From Syngnathus acus (Eukaryota; Chordata; Actinopteri; Syngnathiformes; Syngnathidae): a DNA stretch of 64,000 bases. This document shows, piece after piece, positions 63,905-64,000 of the stretch. A program made the translations under genes and the position numbers. The notes beneath the pieces are model-generated. The model did not search any database and was not told the DNA's origin. It saw nothing but the letters and a program-made list of their open reading frames with translations. The first letter of the stretch is position 1. Every line of letters starts with the position of its first letter. The stretch spans positions 5,607,001 through 5,671,000 of the forward strand of contig NC_051094.1 of assembly GCF_901709675.1 (NCBI RefSeq), written 5' to 3'.

Positions 63905-64000
63905 ATGTCAATGAAGGCCGGTGGAAATCGCAGCAAGCCCGGCGGTGGCAACGCCGCTGGTGCCGGAGGAAGCGGCGGGGGACGACAGAATCTGGGCAGG
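63905..64000 (+). CDS. atxn2: Ataxin-2, first 32 codons (cut by window edge)
   Basis: GCCATG in good Kozak context opens MSMKAGGNRSKPGGGNAAGA and continues Gly-rich to RQNLGR at the window edge, still open. Human ATXN2 has MSLKP at its second methionine, then polyglutamine, then a low-complexity linker to PGLGRGRN before the Lsm domain; this frame fits MSxK...xLGR with a Gly/Ala-rich stretch where the Gln tract would be. Position beside mapkapk5 agrees with human 12q24. Ataxin-2 is a cytoplasmic RNA-binding protein of stress granules and translation control. The Lsm, LsmAD and PAM2 regions lie beyond the window. Confidence 0.75.
   Translation, partial: MSMKAGGNRSKPGGGNAAGAGGSGGGRQNLGR

Overview
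This window is nuclear DNA from a vertebrate, most likely a percomorph-type teleost fish. The evidence is GT-AG introns throughout, many introns of only 70-300 bp, and protein sequences that match known vertebrate genes but pack about ten of them into 64 kb. The interspersed repeats (hAT-type inverted-repeat remnants, an L2-like LINE remnant, TCCA/TGGA microsatellites, and tails ending in AAAATGGATGG or GACTTTGACTTTGAAC) are of kinds I associate with fish genomes. Orthologue names come from recalled family sequences, not from a search. Exon boundaries were read by hand, and the reading frame was checked across every junction.

Layout, left to right. 52-9731 (+): 35 exons of the 3' part of loxhd1, encoding 14 PLAT repeats and the stop. 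14295-21657 (-): complete ark2c/rnf165, a RING E3 ligase, convergent with loxhd1. 22403-26011 (+): complete atp5f1a, head to head with ark2c. 29064-31304 (-): a complete phospholipid phosphatase, nearest PLPP1. 33046-36530 (-): a complete chondroitin N-acetylgalactosaminyltransferase, nearest CSGALNACT1. 39597-44581 (-): complete rnf122. 45345-47829 (-): complete ggh. 48364-50045 (-): complete nmrk1. 51079-54262 (+): complete ostf1, head to head with nmrk1. 56921-61906 (-): complete mapkapk5. 63905 to the right edge (+): the first 32 codons of atxn2, head to head with mapkapk5.

The genes do not form a single pathway. The order is a patchwork of blocks also seen in tetrapods: LOXHD1-ARK2C-ATP5F1A, NMRK1-OSTF1 and MAPKAPK5-ATXN2. 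Three head-to-head spacers (0.75, 1.0 and 2.0 kb) are natural candidates for shared promoters.

I did not recognise an undescribed biological system. The points most worth a second look are: a Gly-to-Leu change in the GWGGED motif of the CSGALNACT-like enzyme; an atxn2 start that aligns with the second human methionine and has no polyglutamine in the visible part; four CTCF-like motifs; GCTAGC/TTAGC-rich clusters in two head-to-head promoter regions; an NRF1+YY1 pair inside ostf1 intron 1; a tandem splice acceptor that would change the nmrk1 C-terminus; and several decayed mobile elements.
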